Below, piece by piece: positions 8,988-14,723 of a stretch of DNA of 14,723 nt. A program made the translations under genes and the position numbers. Under the pieces are notes generated by a model. The model searched no databases and was not told the DNA's origin. It saw nothing but the letters and a program-made list of their open reading frames with translations. This stretch comes from CAZFCK01 sp964517355 (GTDB lineage Bacteria; Desulfobacterota; Desulfovibrionia; Desulfovibrionales; Desulfovibrionaceae): positions 1 through 14,723 of the forward strand of contig CAZFCK010000114.1 of the NCBI GenBank assembly GCA_964517355.1, in the 5' to 3' direction. Each line of letters starts with the position of its first letter. The stretch's first letter is position 1.

Positions 8988-10064
8988 TTACGCCTTTGGC
9001 GCTTCCGCGTGCGGTGCGTCGGGCCAGGAATTGAATATGGCCTTGATGAGCGTAGCCAGGGGAATGGCCAAAAAGACGCCCCAAAAGCCCCAGAGTCCGC
9101 CAAACAAAAGAACCGCCAGAATGATGGAAACGGGGTGCAGGTTGACGGCTTCCGAAAAGAGCAAAGGAACGAGCACATTGCCGTCCAACGCCTGAATCAG
9201 CAGGTACACCGCCACCACCCAGCCGAAGGGGCTGCTCCATCCGAATTGGAACAGAGCCACCAGGGTCACGGGAATGGTCACGATGGCCGCCCCGACATAG
9301 GGCACGACCACGGACAGACCGACCATGAGGCCGAGCAGTTCCGCATAGCGCAAGCCCAGGGCTGCGAAGGCTATCCAGGTCACAACACCCACGATGATGA
9401 TTTCGATGACTTTTCCGCGAACGTAATTCGCGATCTGCGCGTCCATTTCTATCCATATCTTTCGCAGCAATACCCGCTTGCGCGGCAACAGCGATGACAC
9501 AAAGCATGTGAGCCGTTCTTCATCCTTGAGCATGAAAAAAACGAGAATCGGCACAAGGATGAGATAGATGAGCCACGCCACCAGATCGGGAATGCTGGAC
9601 ATGGAGTAGCTGAGCAGCAATTGTCCGGCTGCGCGCAACTGTTGCGTGGCCTCTGAAAGCAGATTGTTGACGTATTGCTCCGAGAAGATTTGCGGATATG
9701 CCTGTTGCAGCTCGCCGAACCAATCCTGGACCATCAGCAGCATCCCGGGCAGTTCCCGGATCAGGCTGGTGAATTGCTGCCAGACCAGGGGCAACAGCCA
9801 GATCAATACGCCGGCGCCCAGGCTCAGGAACACGCCGAACGACAACAGCACCGCGGGAATCCGTGGAAGCCCGCGCCGCCTGAGCCATCCGACAAGGCCG
9901 TGCAGGAGAAAGGCTATCATCAGAGCAAAAAGGAAGGGCGCGATCATGTTGCCCAGAAAAATGATTACAGCGAACACGCCGATCAGTAAAAAAGCGAAGA
10001 GGATGGTCTCCTCATCGTAAAAATAGCGTTCGCTCCAAGCGCGAAGAACTTTGCTGAACGGCAT
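8988..10064 (-). CDS. AI-2E/PerM family transporter
   Basis: Polytopic inner-membrane protein of the AI-2E transporter (PerM/YdiK) family, 358 aa from ATG 10064. That start has GAGG 6 nt upstream (GAGGATCTCA before ATG) and matches the family's usual length of about 350; an upstream in-frame ATG at 10181 adds 39 hydrophilic residues with no SD. An N-terminal helix pair begins near residue 20 (TILFAFLLIGVFAVIIFLGN). An amphipathic middle region follows, then the conserved LVPILVFFMLKDEE segment and C-terminal helices with VVPYVGAAI and GNVLVPLLFSEAVNLHPVSI, the family signature. Members have been linked to autoinducer-2 export, ion or proton antiport, or unknown transport, so the substrate here is open. 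It is convergent with the RND operon and appears monocistronic. Confidence 0.9.
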   Translation of the reverse strand: MPFSKVLRAWSERYFYDEETILFAFLLIGVFAVIIFLGNMIAPFLFALMIAFLLHGLVGWLRRRGLPRIPAVLLSFGVFLSLGAGVLIWLLPLVWQQFTSLIRELPGMLLMVQDWFGELQQAYPQIFSEQYVNNLLSEATQQLRAAGQLLLSYSMSSIPDLVAWLIYLILVPILVFFMLKDEERLTCFVSSLLPRKRVLLRKIWIEMDAQIANYVRGKVIEIIIVGVVTWIAFAALGLRYAELLGLMVGLSVVVPYVGAAIVTIPVTLVALFQFGWSSPFGWVVAVYLLIQALDGNVLVPLLFSEAVNLHPVSIILAVLLFGGLWGFWGVFLAIPLATLIKAIFNSWPDAPHAEAPKA

Positions 10065-10232
10065 TGAGATCCTCGTTGTAAAAGATTGGGCAGCCGGCGC
10101 ATGTATCGTTTCCGGAGAAGCGGCCCGCATAAGAAAGAAAAGGGAAACGTGAGGCCATATCGAATTGAGACAGCCGCGCAACGTGCGCTTGTCCGGAAGG
10201 CGGAAGCGGGCCTTTGTTAACCTCAGGGCTCC

Positions 10233-10262
10233 ACTATATCGTAAGCCCCGCTACGAGTTCAA
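10233..10262 (-). promoter_or_regulatory. Candidate sigma70 promoter for the AI-2E-family gene
   Basis: On the minus strand, TTGAAC (10262-10257) and TATAGT (10238-10233) are 18 bp apart, matching 4 of 6 and 5 of 6 consensus bases. Transcription would start near 10226, giving a leader of about 160 nt before the start at 10064. Confidence 0.4.
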
Positions 10263-10447
10263 GTCTCACACCGGTGGCGGCGCCGGGGGCAGCCATATCA
10301 TACCGGGAAGTGTTGAGAAAAAGGTTTGTTTTTATCAAGGGACAAAGGGGGAGCTGCGTGCTGACGCCCAAAAAAACAAGCCGGTATTTTCGGGAGGTAA
10401 AGAAAGAGCAGTGAAGAATGGTATGAATTATACGGTGGAGTCGGCAT

Positions 10448-10502
10448 TTTTATACCTGGGATCGCCAAAACGGTGCGCATTTTGTTTGTCCCAGGTATAA
10501 AA
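10448..10502. repeat. 55-nt inverted repeat with perfect 14-bp arms
   Basis: TTTTATACCTGGGA (10448-10461) and TCCCAGGTATAAAA (10489-10502) are exact reverse complements. Inside them CAAAA and TTTTG also pair, giving a 14-bp stem, a 4x4 internal loop, a 5-bp stem and a 9-nt loop. It lies about 80 nt past the mucR-like stop. Neither strand has a U-run after the stem, so a classic terminator is unlikely. It could be an mRNA 3' end structure, an operator, or a small mobile hairpin. Confidence 0.75.
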
Positions 10503-10583
10503 CCGGTTATGTTTGCCTAGAAAAGATAAATTTATAATGTGATCACAGAAAAAAACGATGATGAAAAATATACTCGGCTTTTA

Positions 10584-10982
10584 TCAGGAAGATATTTTTT
10601 TGCGTTTTTCCCACAGCTTCATGTCCTTCATTTTTTTTCTGCGTTCACGTTGCAACCCTTTGCATACAAGAGGCATCCCTTTTTTGTACCCGTAAACCTC
10701 TCTATATTCTTCCGGAGTGTATCCATGGGTTGCGAGATGTTTCTTGGTGATGATTTTGAATGATTTTCCACACACGAGGCATGTAATGGACTTTTCTTTT
10801 ATGGCTTTTTGCGCATCCATCACAGGTTCCGAAACCTCTTCAGGAATTTCGCCGGTTTCACTGATGCTACGGATACCGTCAGCCAGCTTGCGTACCATAG
10901 AGGTGATTTCCTCTTCCGTCATGTTGCGGACGCTCGCTTGTGCCTTGACGATTTCCAATGCTTCCTTCAAATATTCTTCCAT
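10584..10982 (-). CDS. Ros/MucR-family zinc-finger transcriptional regulator
   Basis: DNA-binding regulator, 132 aa. It is recognised by the prokaryotic zinc finger CLVCGKSFKIITKKHLATHG (C-x2-C-x10-H-x3-H, residues about 68-87) followed by the family tail GYTPEEYREVYGYKKGMPLV. The N-terminal half (MEEYLKEALEIVKAQASVRNMTEEEITSMVRKLADGI) resembles the helical oligomerisation part of MucR/Ros proteins. The C-terminus is strongly basic (RERRKKMKDMKLWEKRKK). The start has AAGGAG (10989-10994, complement) 6 nt upstream. Family members such as Ros and MucR repress exopolysaccharide, virulence or motility genes and often themselves by binding AT-rich DNA (known); targets here are unknown. It is divergent from the EAL-HDOD gene across a 347-bp AT-rich space. 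A 16-bp palindrome overlapping its SD suggests autoregulation (inferred). Family assignment is firm; the name mucR is not used because orthology is uncertain. Confidence 0.9.
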   Translation of the reverse strand: MEEYLKEALEIVKAQASVRNMTEEEITSMVRKLADGIRSISETGEIPEEVSEPVMDAQKAIKEKSITCLVCGKSFKIITKKHLATHGYTPEEYREVYGYKKGMPLVCKGLQRERRKKMKDMKLWEKRKKISS

Positions 10983-10992
10983 AAATAACTCC

Positions 10993-11008
10993 TTTGTTGA
11001 TCAACAAA
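10993..11008. promoter_or_regulatory. 16-bp perfect palindrome at the mucR-like RBS (putative operator or RNA hairpin)
   Basis: TTTGTTGATCAACAAA is a perfect palindrome 10 bp upstream of the mucR-like ATG, overlapping the first two bases of its AAGGAG. A weak promoter (TTGCCC, 17 bp, TAGAAA on the minus strand, 11041-11013) would place the palindrome just after the transcription start. A bound protein could block transcription there, or a TTTGTT-GATC-AACAAA hairpin could mask the SD. The symmetry is seen; the function is inferred. Confidence 0.5.
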
Positions 11009-11269
11009 AGACTTTCTACACCTGGGGATTTTGCCGGGCAATAGAAAAGTGCCTGTGGTTCGTAAAAAAATCATTACATGGCGTATGGCTCGCGTTGCAG
11101 TATGGAGACATGCCATACTCAGCATGTTCTATACAAAATCATGCAATGTCACTGGTGTCGCACTTGTATAAAAGTGTATGGCGTTGAAAAGGAGCCGCTT
11201 CACCTTGAAATGAAATGCCGCGTTTTCCTTTGTCAATGCTTTTAATTGGATAAGAATACTCCTCCCGGC

Positions 11270-11299
11270 TTTACTTATTTAGTGTTATTTGTGTATAAA
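11270..11299 (+). promoter_or_regulatory. Candidate sigma70 promoter for the EAL-HDOD gene
   Basis: TTTACT (11270-11275) and TATAAA (11294-11299) are 18 bp apart, matching 4 of 6 and 5 of 6 consensus bases. The predicted start is near 11306, leaving a short leader of about 25 nt that contains AAGGAG at 11319-11324. Confidence 0.45.
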
Positions 11300-11329
11300 A
11301 TAAGTCAATTTCCACAATAAGGAGCGGCT

Positions 11330-12595
11330 GTGGAAGATAACGACTGTATGCACGTGGAGGACTATGAGCCGGTATTTGTGGCCCGACAGCCGATTTTTGA
11401 TCGCAAGCTGCGGGTGTGGGGCTATGAACTCCTTTTCCGCCACAGCCGCGCGGCGGATATGGCCAGAATCGAGAACGAGGACCAGGCGACGGCGAAGGTC
11501 ATCGCGGACGGGTTTGTTCTCGCAGCGGCCGGGTTGCCGCCGGATAAAAAGCTGCTCATCAATTTTCCGAAGAATTTGCTATTGGACGGTTCCATTTACG
11601 CCTTGCCCAGCCAAATGTGCGTGGTGGAGATTCTTGAAACCGTTGAACCCGATATTGAGACTGTGGCGGCGCTGAAGGCTGCGAAAAAGGCCGGCTACGC
11701 CCTGGCCTTGGATGACTTTGTGGGGCAGCCGGGATTTGAAGTTTTTCTCCGGCTGGCGGATATCGTTAAAGTGGATGTCCTGCATATGCCCCATGATGCG
11801 CTTGCGGCGGTAACAGCCGCGCTTCGGAAGGGGCAGGCCGCGTTGTTGGCGGAAAAGGTGGAGGACCGCGAAAGTTACGAGCGCTTGCGCGATATGGGAT
11901 ATCAGCTATTCCAAGGGTATTTCTTTTCCAAACCCGAACTGATGCCTGGACGCAAGATCTCTTCCTCCTCGGCCATCAGGCTGGAACTGTTGCATAAGCT
12001 TGCGGAAAAAGACTATGAAGTCAAGGAGTTGACTTATATTATCTCCAAGGACGTTTCCCTGAGTTACCGCTTGCTCGGTTATCTGAATTCCCCCGCGTTT
12101 GGATTGCGCCGCACCATAGATTCCTTGCAGCAGGCCATAACCATTCTTGGATTGCGCAATACGCGGCAGTGGCTCATGGTTATTATGCTGGCCGACATGA
12201 ACCCCAGTCCCCGCAACGCGGAAATCGGCTTGCAGTGTATCCAGCGCGCGCGCTTTTTTCAAACTATGGCCGAGGCCGGAGAAAAAACCCCGGTTACAAG
12301 CCAAGGCATGTTCTTGTTGGGGCTGCTTTCCAGGCTCGACGCCCTGCTGGGGCTCCCCCTGGAAGAGGTGCTGGAGAAGATGCCTCTTGATCCGAAAGTG
12401 AAAAATGCTCTGCTGCACCCCGAAAACGCGGGGCATGCCTGGATCGAACTGGTTGAAGCCTTGGAAAACGCCCGGTGGCGGCGCACGGACACGCTGTTGA
12501 ATGCGTTCGGCGTGGGTAAGGAGCAATCAGCCATGCTCTACGCCCAGGCAGGCGTCTGGGCGAACAACATTTTATCCTCTTCCACGGGGCATTAA
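11330..12595 (+). CDS. EAL-HDOD domain signalling protein (YuxH type)
   Basis: Cytoplasmic signalling protein, 421 aa, starting at GTG 11330 with AAGGAG 5 nt upstream. Residues about 14-205 are an EAL domain opening with VFVARQPIFDRKLRVWGYELLFR; the signature is ELL (E33), not EAL. Other cyclic-di-GMP phosphodiesterase residues appear present: N in LLINF, E in CVVEILE, DD in LALDDF, K in VKVDVL, E in LAEKVED and Q in FQGYFF. About 206-400 is an HDOD domain (SSAIRLELLHKLAEKDYEVKELTYIISKDVSLSYRLLGYLNS and onward), which lacks the HD-hydrolase metal site. Characterised EAL-HDOD proteins act in motility and biofilm control, several without phosphodiesterase activity (known), so catalysis here is uncertain. 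It is divergent from the MucR-like gene and apparently monocistronic, with hairpins directly downstream. Confidence 0.92.
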   Translation: MEDNDCMHVEDYEPVFVARQPIFDRKLRVWGYELLFRHSRAADMARIENEDQATAKVIADGFVLAAAGLPPDKKLLINFPKNLLLDGSIYALPSQMCVVEILETVEPDIETVAALKAAKKAGYALALDDFVGQPGFEVFLRLADIVKVDVLHMPHDALAAVTAALRKGQAALLAEKVEDRESYERLRDMGYQLFQGYFFSKPELMPGRKISSSSAIRLELLHKLAEKDYEVKELTYIISKDVSLSYRLLGYLNSPAFGLRRTIDSLQQAITILGLRNTRQWLMVIMLADMNPSPRNAEIGLQCIQRARFFQTMAEAGEKTPVTSQGMFLLGLLSRLDALLGLPLEEVLEKMPLDPKVKNALLHPENAGHAWIELVEALENARWRRTDTLLNAFGVGKEQSAMLYAQAGVWANNILSSSTGH

Positions 12596-12657
12596 AGCTT
12601 TTAACGCTTGAAACATTCGCTTAACGGCGGGCAAAGCCCGCATGCAGTCATTTTGCG

Positions 12658-12693
12658 GCAAGGATTTGCTTGCAAATCCTTGCAGAGCTTTTT
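12658..12693 (+). terminator. Probable intrinsic terminator after the EAL-HDOD gene
   Basis: A perfect 10-bp stem, GCAAGGATTT and AAATCCTTGC around GCTTGC, is followed after AGAGC by TTTTT and then a second T-rich run. It lies 63 bp past the stop. The 5-nt gap before the T run makes it weaker than a textbook terminator. A GC-rich hairpin at 12627-12641 precedes it. Confidence 0.5.
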
Positions 12694-12979
12694 AACTTTT
12701 TCAACGTTAAGATGCTCTAAGAGAGAGCCCCTTGAAAGGGGTTTCTCCCCCTCGAGTTCACCTTTCCGGAACATTTCGATATTTCGGCTTTTTGAATGGG
12801 GCGTACGATGTAACAGTCCGTATTTATGGAAAAATAAGTATAATACCGTTTCCTGTTCATAGTGTCGGCGCAAAGCACTCCCTTCTGCATTGTAGGAAAA
12901 ATTATCTGGCTTGGGACAATATCAGAAATACTACAGTATCTACTTAATATTATGGAGTTAAAAGTTTTGGAAAGAGGGT

Positions 12980-13016
12980 CCGGGGGGAGAACCTTTCTTA
13001 AAAGGTTTCCCCCCGG
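12980..13016. repeat. Strong GC-rich hairpin
   Basis: A 17-nt arm (12980-12996) pairs with a 16-nt arm (13001-13016) around the loop CTTA, with a single bulged base. The stem is six G-C pairs plus ACCTTT/AAAGGT blocks. There is no T run after the stem on either strand, so it is recorded as a repeat-like hairpin and not as a terminator. Confidence 0.65.
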
Positions 13017-13027
13017 AAAATGTTCAT

Positions 13028-13056
13028 TAGCGCATTTTCGCCTTGAAACAAGGCTC
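13028..13056. repeat. 29-bp dispersed hairpin repeat, copy 2
   Basis: Identical in inverted orientation to 54-82. Here it lies in intergenic DNA within the hairpin cluster, directly after the strong hairpin at 12980-13016. Confidence 0.8.
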
Positions 13057-13097
13057 TCCCCTGAAACAGTTTCCAATTGTTCCAGGGAAATGCATAA

Positions 13098-13130
13098 GAG
13101 CATCTAGCGCTTTTCAAGCGTTACATGCTC
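13098..13130. repeat. Imperfect 15-bp hairpin
   Basis: GAGCATCTAGCGCTT (13098-13112) and AAGCGTTACATGCTC (13116-13130) pair at 13 of 15 positions around the loop TTC. The right end, ATGCTCTAA, also occurs at 12712-12720. Confidence 0.6.
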
Positions 13131-13305
13131 TAAATAAATTGGAAATGGGAAATGGTATAAAAGGTTGTTTCCCTACGTCCAGGGGCCTGCCCTGGTCGTT
13201 GCGCGGGCGCGAACATCCGAGACTTTCATGCTCCAACTGTTTGCCGTGCCCGCTACACAAGCAGGAATACGGGCGCAATGACGGTATTGCCGACAGGTTG
13301 TCGTC

Positions 13306-13782
13306 CTAAAACATTTGCAGCTGTTCTTCCTCGTCGGCGCTGATGATCTTGTTCAGATCCAGAAGAATGAGCAGCCTGTTTTCAAGTTTTCCGATACCTT
13401 TGATATACTCGGATTCGAGTCCGGCGACGACGGGCGGAGCCTGTTCCACGGTGTCGGTTTTGATGCGCAGCACTTCGGAAACCGAATCCACCACGAATCC
13501 AACGATCCTGTTGCGTATCTCGAACACGATGATGCGGGTGTGATGGTCATGGCTCTTGGCTTGCTTGCCGAAGCGTTTACGTAGATCAATAATCGGAATG
13601 ACCCGGCCGCGCAGATTGATGACGCCTTCCACAAAGTGCGGCGCGCGGGGGACTTTCGTTATTTCCATGGTACGGATGATTTCCTGCACCTTGAGAATGT
13701 CGACTCCGAACTCCTCGCTGCCGAGGCGGAAGGTGACGAGCTGAAGCAATTCATCGCTTTGTCTATGCACGGCGGTTTCCAT
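13306..13782 (-). CDS. cheW: Chemotaxis coupling protein CheW
   Basis: Scaffold that couples methyl-accepting chemotaxis receptors to the kinase CheA at the inner membrane. It is 158 aa, the usual size for a single-domain CheW, and has the SH3-like fold signature throughout: LVTFRLGSEEFGVDILKVQEI, then VPRAPHFVEGVINLRGRVIPIIDLR, IIVFEIRNRIVGFVVDSVSEVL, and EYIKGIGKLENRLLILLDLNKI. The start at 13782 has AAGGGGG (13787-13793, complement) 4 nt upstream. It is not clustered with cheA, cheR or a receptor here, so it probably serves a receptor array encoded elsewhere or an orphan pathway. It lies 169 bp downstream of the peroxiredoxin on the same strand, with a poly-T site between, so separate transcription is likely. 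Confidence 0.95.
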   Translation of the reverse strand: METAVHRQSDELLQLVTFRLGSEEFGVDILKVQEIIRTMEITKVPRAPHFVEGVINLRGRVIPIIDLRKRFGKQAKSHDHHTRIIVFEIRNRIVGFVVDSVSEVLRIKTDTVEQAPPVVAGLESEYIKGIGKLENRLLILLDLNKIISADEEEQLQMF

Positions 13783-13911
13783 GCTACCCCCTTGTCATCG
13801 ATTCTGTTGTTGCCGCTTACTGCGGTATATGCTCCGCGAGATTTTTAACGTTCTTTGTTGCGTTGAGGCGGGGTCGCCCCAGGAGCATGGGTTCATTGTT
13901 CGTATGAGCTG

Positions 13912-13949
13912 AAAAAAAGGCGCCAACCCCCAATCAAGGCAAAACGCTC
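13912..13949 (-). terminator. Possible terminator after the peroxiredoxin gene
   Basis: Read on the minus strand, an AGCGTT to GGCGC pairing with G-U pairs encloses a short loop and is followed by GCC and a run of seven T (complement of 13912-13918). It begins right after the stop at 13952. The stem is weak but the T run is strong. Confidence 0.4.
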
Positions 13950-13951
13950 TA

Positions 13952-14434
13952 CTATGCGAGTTCGCGCAAGCGTTCCAATACCTTGGCTGCGTGCCCGGCC
14001 GCCTTGGCCACCCTGGGCCAAAAGGCGGCCACATTGCCCTCGGGATCAATGAGCACGGTACTGCGGACCGTCCCCATACTTTCCTTGCCGTAGGCTTTTT
14101 TTAAGCGCCATGCGCCGTATGCTTCCAGTGTGGTGCGCTCGGTGTCGGCCAGAAGCAGGACGCGGAGATTGTGCTTTTGCGTGAAGGATTGGTGCGAAGC
14201 GACGCTGTCTTTACTGATTCCGATCACAACAGCGCCCAATTCGTGGAACGTATCGACAAGACTCGAGAATTCCGAGGCTTCCGTTGTGCATCCCGAGGTG
14301 TTGTCCCGAGGATAGAAATACAACACGACCCATTTACCGCGAAAGTCTGCGAGAGAGACGTTGTCGCCGCCGACGTCCGGGAGCGTGAAATCCGGCGCCG
14401 CGCTTCCTGGTTCCGGAGAGGTATTCGTAGTCAT
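13952..14434 (-). CDS. bcp: Bcp/PrxQ-type thiol peroxidase (peroxiredoxin), single-cysteine form
   Basis: Reduces hydrogen peroxide and organic peroxides in the cytoplasm via a peroxidatic cysteine. It is 160 aa from ATG 14434, chosen because GAGG lies 9 nt upstream and the protein then begins directly before the domain (PEPGSAAPDFTLPD). Earlier in-frame ATGs (14443, 14527) lack a usable SD, and 14527 precedes the likely transcription start. The active site is YFYPRDNTSGCTTEASEF: the P-x3-T-x2-C motif is complete with C49. The position five residues later that holds the resolving cysteine in E. coli Bcp is serine, and C49 is the only cysteine in the protein, so it must be regenerated by an external thiol. 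The conserved Arg is in GTVRSTVLID. It has its own promoter and a 5' leader of about 90 nt. Confidence 0.94.
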   Translation of the reverse strand: MTTNTSPEPGSAAPDFTLPDVGGDNVSLADFRGKWVVLYFYPRDNTSGCTTEASEFSSLVDTFHELGAVVIGISKDSVASHQSFTQKHNLRVLLLADTERTTLEAYGAWRLKKAYGKESMGTVRSTVLIDPEGNVAAFWPRVAKAAGHAAKVLERLRELA

Positions 14435-14463
14435 AGTCCGCATCCTCGTAAGGCCGGTTTTTC

Positions 14464-14479
14464 GGGGCGTTTCCGCCCC
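14464..14479 (-). promoter_or_regulatory. Leader hairpin upstream of bcp
   Basis: On the minus strand GGGGCG and CGCCCC pair around a GAAA tetraloop, 29 nt upstream of the start codon and inside the predicted leader. With no T run after it, it is more likely an mRNA stability or accessibility element than a terminator. Confidence 0.4.
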
Positions 14480-14529
14480 ATGGATTGTGTCAACAATCGA
14501 GCCCGGATAAAGTTCCGTGACAAGCACAT

Positions 14530-14558
14530 TTTATGACCTAAGCCCAGCACTTTGTCAA
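14530..14558 (-). promoter_or_regulatory. Sigma70-type promoter of bcp
   Basis: The minus strand has a perfect TTGACA (14558-14553), a 17-bp spacer and CATAAA (14535-14530; 4 of 6 to consensus). The start would be near 14523, giving a leader of about 90 nt. This is the best consensus promoter in the window. Confidence 0.6.
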
Positions 14559-14705
14559 AACACGGAGGGCCCCCCGGACGGGGGCGCTTATCGCGGAAGG
14601 CGCAGCCCCGGCACTCCAGAGCGTATTGGCTTTGAAACAGGAATGCCCCCGGCGGCTTAAGAACCTTTTACGACTTTCGGACTAAAAGAAAAAAAGAATA
14701 AAGTC

Positions 14706-14723
14706 GCGGGCTTTCGCGCCCGC
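14706..14723 (-). terminator. Possible terminator of a gene beyond the right edge
   Basis: GCGGGC and GCCCGC form a 6-bp GC stem at the window end. On the minus strand it is followed by GACTTTATTC and then a run of seven T. The T run is displaced, and the upstream gene is not in the window. CGACTTT (14671-14677) and AAAGTCG (14700-14706) form an extra inverted pair beside it. Confidence 0.35.

Larger units (their letters stand above)
10065..10583. other. Intergenic region between AI-2E-family gene and mucR-like gene
   Basis: About 520 bp without a supportable gene. Open frames here have no SD, no recognisable domain, and run across the hairpin at 10448-10502. Contents I can support: the AI-2E-family SD, a candidate promoter at 10233-10262, and the large inverted repeat. 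Confidence 0.6.
10983..11329. promoter_or_regulatory. Divergent regulatory region between mucR-like and EAL-HDOD genes
   Basis: No gene is supported. Besides the palindrome at 10993-11008, the heptamer GTATGGC occurs at 11083-11089 and 11176-11182, and inverted at 11112-11118. AGTATGG and CCATACT form a 7-bp inverted repeat across a 7-bp gap (11099-11119). These could be binding sites for a regulator of one or both flanking genes. Confidence 0.5.
12596..13305. repeat. Hairpin-rich intergenic repeat cluster
   Basis: About 700 bp with no supportable gene between the EAL-HDOD gene and cheW. At least six stem-loops are visible: 12627-12641 (GCGGGC/GCCCGC); 12658-12683; 12721-12747 (GAGA and CCCCTT pairing with AAGGGG and TCTC); 12980-13016; 13042-13056 (GCCTTG/CAAGGC); and 13098-13130. 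ATGCTCTAA ends modules at 12712-12720 and 13125-13133, each preceded by a CGTTA-like block, suggesting a duplicated unit. One more short hairpin, CCAGGG/CCCTGG, lies at 13179-13195. Short frames crossing this DNA are peptide readings of the repeats. Confidence 0.7.

Noticed and set aside
10191..10215. Signal-recognition-particle RNA-like core (GTCCGGAAGGCGGAAGCGG)
   Set aside because: The tetraloop region resembles the SRP apical loop, but the conserved GGAAGCAG side and the long flanking helix are missing.
10250..10285. tRNA T-arm-like motif (GAGTTCAAGTCTC)
   Set aside because: Only a 3-bp T stem and no matching 5' acceptor or D arm upstream. Part of it overlaps a candidate promoter. A tRNAscan or attachment-site search would settle it.
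10165..10500. 111-codon plus-strand frame between the AI-2E-family and mucR-like genes
   Set aside because: No SD, no domain, and its end runs through the 55-nt inverted repeat.
12601..13103. Two short minus-strand frames (90 and 128 codons) in the hairpin cluster
   Set aside because: They are translations through stem-loops and repeats and lack an SD or domain; the 29-bp repeat gives the same peptide piece at the left end of the window.
12600..13200. Possible CRISPR array
   Set aside because: Repeats are of different types and lengths, without regular spacers or a constant repeat, and no cas gene is present.

Overview
The window looks like chromosomal DNA of a Desulfovibrio-type sulfate reducer (Desulfovibrionaceae). 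This is inferred from three things: the mix of protein families (a periplasmic-sensing hybrid kinase with a GAF domain, a Ros/MucR zinc-finger regulator of the C-x2-C-x10-H-x3-H type, an EAL-HDOD protein, a lone CheW and a single-cysteine Bcp peroxiredoxin), the moderately GC-rich genes, and intergenic spaces full of GC-rich hairpins. No rRNA, intact tRNA or CRISPR array was found.

Layout, left to right. (1) Bases 1-369, minus: the 5' part of an IS110-type transposase running off the left edge. A short hairpin-bearing sequence breaks its frame, and the same 29 bp occurs again near 13.0 kb. (2) 470-3859, minus: a large BvgS-like hybrid sensor kinase. (3) About 3860-4425: AT-rich divergent intergenic region. 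(4) 4426-8900, plus: a two-gene RND efflux operon (membrane-fusion protein, then inner-membrane pump); no outer-membrane factor is present. (5) 8988-10064, minus: an AI-2E/PerM-family membrane protein, convergent with the pump. (6) 10065-10583: intergenic, with a likely promoter for the AI-2E-family gene and a 55-nt perfect-arm hairpin. (7) 10584-10982, minus: a MucR/Ros regulator, divergent from (8) 11330-12595, plus: an EAL-HDOD protein. The 347-bp space between them holds a 16-bp palindrome at the mucR-like ribosome binding site and repeated GTATGGC heptamers. (9) 12596-13305: about 700 bp of clustered hairpins and repeats without a convincing gene. (10) 13306-13782, minus: CheW. (11) 13952-14434, minus: Bcp-type peroxiredoxin with a good sigma70-like promoter. 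(12) 14560-14723: hairpins, including a possible terminator for a gene beyond the right edge.

Functionally the window is mostly signalling and envelope. The hybrid kinase senses a periplasmic ligand. The EAL-HDOD protein and CheW point to cyclic-di-GMP or chemotaxis-linked control, and the MucR-like regulator sits where it could control both itself and the EAL-HDOD gene. The RND pump and Bcp handle efflux and peroxide. I see no unmistakably new multi-gene system. The least explained material is non-coding: the hairpin array at 12.6-13.1 kb, the dispersed 29-bp element that broke the transposase, and the structured sites around the mucR-like gene.
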